A DNA stretch of 8,466 bases, from positions 1 to 8,466 of the forward strand of contig CAYJPA010000133.1 of the NCBI GenBank assembly GCA_964371945.1. The letters are read 5' to 3'. Numbering within the stretch: position 1 is the stretch's first letter; each line of letters begins with the position of its first letter. The translations under genes and the position numbers were made by a program. The notes beneath the pieces were generated by a model. It saw only the letters and a program-made list of their open reading frames with translations. It was not told the origin of the DNA and did no database searches. Positions 7,395 to 8,466 of this stretch are shown one piece after another. This DNA is from CAYJPA01 sp964371945. Its GTDB lineage: Bacteria; Chloroflexota; Chloroflexia; Thermomicrobiales; UBA6265.

Positions 7395-7426
7395 GAGTGG
7401 CGAAGGCTCAGCTTCGTCACTCTTTT
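7395..7426 (+). terminator. Rho-independent terminator after first DinB-like gene
   Basis: GAGTGGCGAAG (7395-7405), loop GCTCAG, and CTTCGTCACTC (7412-7422) form an 11-bp stem with a single G-U pair, followed at once by TTTT (7423-7426). It lies 25 bases after the stop codon. It suggests that the second DinB-like gene is transcribed separately or only by read-through. A CATAAT at 7471-7476 could be a weak -10 for it, but no -35 was found. Confidence 0.75.
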
Positions 7427-7499
7427 CGCGTCCGGCGAAGCCATGCCGCCAGGGTCGATCTGCTTCGTCCCATAATCTGAACCGGATCGGGAGGGATCG

Positions 7500-8015
7500 A
7501 TGGAGCCGCGAACTGCCTTGCTGAAGGCAGGATTCGACGCCGCGCATATGATTCTTCTGACCGTGATCGGCGATCTCGATCAAGAAACCGCGAGCTTCCG
7601 AATACCTCGAAGCAACGTGCCGCCGCTGATGGCGGTCATCGCCCATTCGCTCTATGGCGAAGATCTGATGGTCAATGAGCGGGCAAGGGGCGCAGAGTCA
7701 GTGCTCATTGCCGGCGGCTTCCGGGCCGTGACCGGGATCACATCGCCAGGTCCATCCATGACCCCTGAATGGCTCGCTAGCGACTTCAAGCTCGACGGGT
7801 TGCGCGCCTATGCTAACGCAGTCTTCGCCGCAACTGACACATTTATCTCCAGTGCAACCTCGGAACAGCTCGACCGGCTCGTCGTCAGTCCGATTGGAAC
7901 CGACGTGTCTGTTGGAGAGCTCTTGATCGCGTTCTCGCTCGTTCATCTGCCGGTCCACACGGGGGAGATCAGCACGTTGAAAGGCGCCCAAATGCTCAAG
8001 GGGCTGCCCTTTTAG
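7500..8015 (+). CDS. DinB-like (DinB/DUF664 superfamily) four-helix protein, copy 2
   Basis: The product is 171 residues and aligns with copy 1 along its whole length, best in AYANAVFAATDTF and in the C-terminus HTGEISTLKGAQMLKGLPF (copy 1: HCGEISCIKGLQGLKGYPF). The metal-ligand pattern is complete: H49 (AHSLYGED) and HLPVH in the last helix (H149 and H153). The ATG at 7500 is preceded by GGGAGG at 7489-7494, five bases away, so the start is well supported. A terminator separates it from copy 1. The stop lies 27 bases from the end of the convergent minus-strand gene. A metal-dependent thiol-transferase-like or detoxification role is a family-level guess; the substrate is unknown. Confidence 0.85.
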   Translation: MEPRTALLKAGFDAAHMILLTVIGDLDQETASFRIPRSNVPPLMAVIAHSLYGEDLMVNERARGAESVLIAGGFRAVTGITSPGPSMTPEWLASDFKLDGLRAYANAVFAATDTFISSATSEQLDRLVVSPIGTDVSVGELLIAFSLVHLPVHTGEISTLKGAQMLKGLPF

Positions 8016-8025
8016 GGAGAGATGC

Positions 8026-8041
8026 ACGACTCTGCCGTCGT
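8026..8041. terminator. Possible weak bidirectional hairpin between convergent genes
   Basis: ACGAC, six bases, GTCGT forms a short 5-bp stem in the 27-base gap between the convergent stops. There is no T-run on either side, so termination here is only a possibility. Confidence 0.2.
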
Positions 8042-8042
8042 A

Positions 8043-8466
8043 TCATCCTCGCATTTTGCGAAGCTGCCGATAACGAAGATCATCTTTCGTCCACTTGATG
8101 CCGCTATCCAGGATGCCTGGCGCTTCCATCGACTGGGCGGCGTCGAGCAAGGCATGCACTACTGCTAGCTGACCGGCAGCGTCACCCACGTCACCGAAGG
8201 TCAGGCCAAAGGGATTGGCCACGAACAGTGAACGGGAAGGTTTGACGATCGCCGCGATCTCCGCAACTTGCGTGATGGATATCGTAACGAGGCCCGCTTC
8301 ATCGAAAACGCGCTGAATCAGTCCCACGGACTGCTGGCAGACCGGTCAGGTGGGGGCAAGGAGAACGAGATCGGCTCCATCCTCCTTTAGCCGGCGAGCA
8401 ACCTCAGGTGCGGTTTCGTGGACGAGCTTGTCCGTTGCGGCGATGTACCCCATAAACGAATAGATC
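8043..8466 (-). CDS. GrdB-family (glycine/sarcosine/betaine reductase selenoprotein B-like) selenoprotein, C-terminal part
   Basis: Reading the minus strand from 8465 gives 140 residues to a TGA stop at 8045-8043, with one internal TGA at 8348-8346 (residue 40 of the visible part). Both sides of it are coherent: upstream GYIAATDKLVHETAPEVARR and LKEDGADLVLLAPT; then U-P-V-C-Q-Q; downstream SVGLIQRVFDEAGLVTISI, VKPSRSLFVANPFG and a C-terminal GIKWTKDDLRYRQL. From family knowledge, homologues carry a CPxC(H/Q)Q-type motif after a DGxDxVLL strand, so the TGA sits at a redox-active Cys/Sec position. The reaction cannot be assigned: true GrdB works with GrdA and GrdC in anaerobic amino-acid reduction, whereas short homologues in soil and thermophilic bacteria are uncharacterised. 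The 5' end is outside the window. The gene converges on copy 2 of the DinB-like pair. A sequencing error or pseudogene is the main alternative. Confidence 0.8.
8313..8340 (-). promoter_or_regulatory. Candidate bacterial SECIS stem-loop
   Basis: On the transcript, six bases CAGUCC (8333-8328) pair perfectly with GGACUG (8324-8319) around a GUG loop. An outer CUG/CAG helix (8340-8338 with 8315-8313) is separated by a small internal loop. The loop G is the 19th base after the UGA, within the window described for bacterial SECIS apical loops, which need a loop G. SelB binding is inference. Confidence 0.6.
8346..8348 (-). other. Probable selenocysteine UGA codon
   Basis: This in-frame TGA falls in T-U-P-V-C, a UxxC redox motif, with family-like protein sequence open on both sides and a suitable stem-loop downstream. 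A gene caller would wrongly start the gene at the GTG at 8327-8325, which is the loop of that stem. Confidence 0.75.

Noticed and set aside
8043..8327. A stand-alone 94-residue gene starting at GTG 8327 on the minus strand
   Set aside because: The same frame encodes matching family sequence upstream of the TGA, and no ribosome-binding site precedes this GTG; it is the loop of the putative SECIS.
8346..8348. General UGA reassignment (UGA as Trp or Gly)
   Set aside because: The same gene ends at a TGA where homologous sequence stops, and the UGA position is Cys/Sec in the family, not Trp or Gly. Trp is normally encoded by TGG in all genes here.

Overview
The window reads as part of a GC-rich bacterial chromosome. 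GTG starts, a Tat-exported Ala/Pro/Thr-linker substrate-binding protein, a DUF899 protein and a GrdB-family selenoprotein fragment together suggest Chloroflexota (Thermomicrobia/Sphaerobacter-like). That placement is inference from protein style; no rRNA or other marker gene is present. No tRNA, CRISPR array, insertion sequence or phage gene was seen, and no gene-free stretch exceeds about 200 bases.

Positions 1-738 hold the 3' end of a secreted BNR/sialidase-like protein. Positions 809-6030 form a peptide/oligosaccharide-type ABC import locus: a large Tat-exported SBP_bac_5-type binding protein, a run of three hairpins, a DppB-type permease and a DppC-type permease. Two things are odd. The binding protein appears circularly permuted: lobe II motifs come first, lobe I motifs second, and a beta-sandwich-like tail follows. 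The DppC-type permease carries about 190 extra residues between TM1 and the GTDxxGRD motif. No ATPase gene lies in the window.

A sigma70-type promoter at 6073-6102, with a perfect 7-bp dyad in its spacer, starts a new unit: a DUF899 thioredoxin-like protein (6156-6722) and a DinB-like protein (6848-7369). A rho-independent terminator (7395-7426) separates this from a second, paralogous DinB-like gene (7500-8015). The two paralogues differ at one predicted metal ligand.

On the minus strand, convergent with the DinB genes, 8466-8043 encodes the C-terminal part of a glycine/sarcosine/betaine reductase selenoprotein B (GrdB)-family protein. Its frame is interrupted by one TGA at 8348-8346, in a U-P-V-C redox motif, followed at the right distance by a stem-loop like a bacterial SECIS. 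This is the strongest hidden signal: a probable selenocysteine gene that an ordinary gene caller would cut at the TGA. With the permuted binding protein, it is the part of the window most worth following up.
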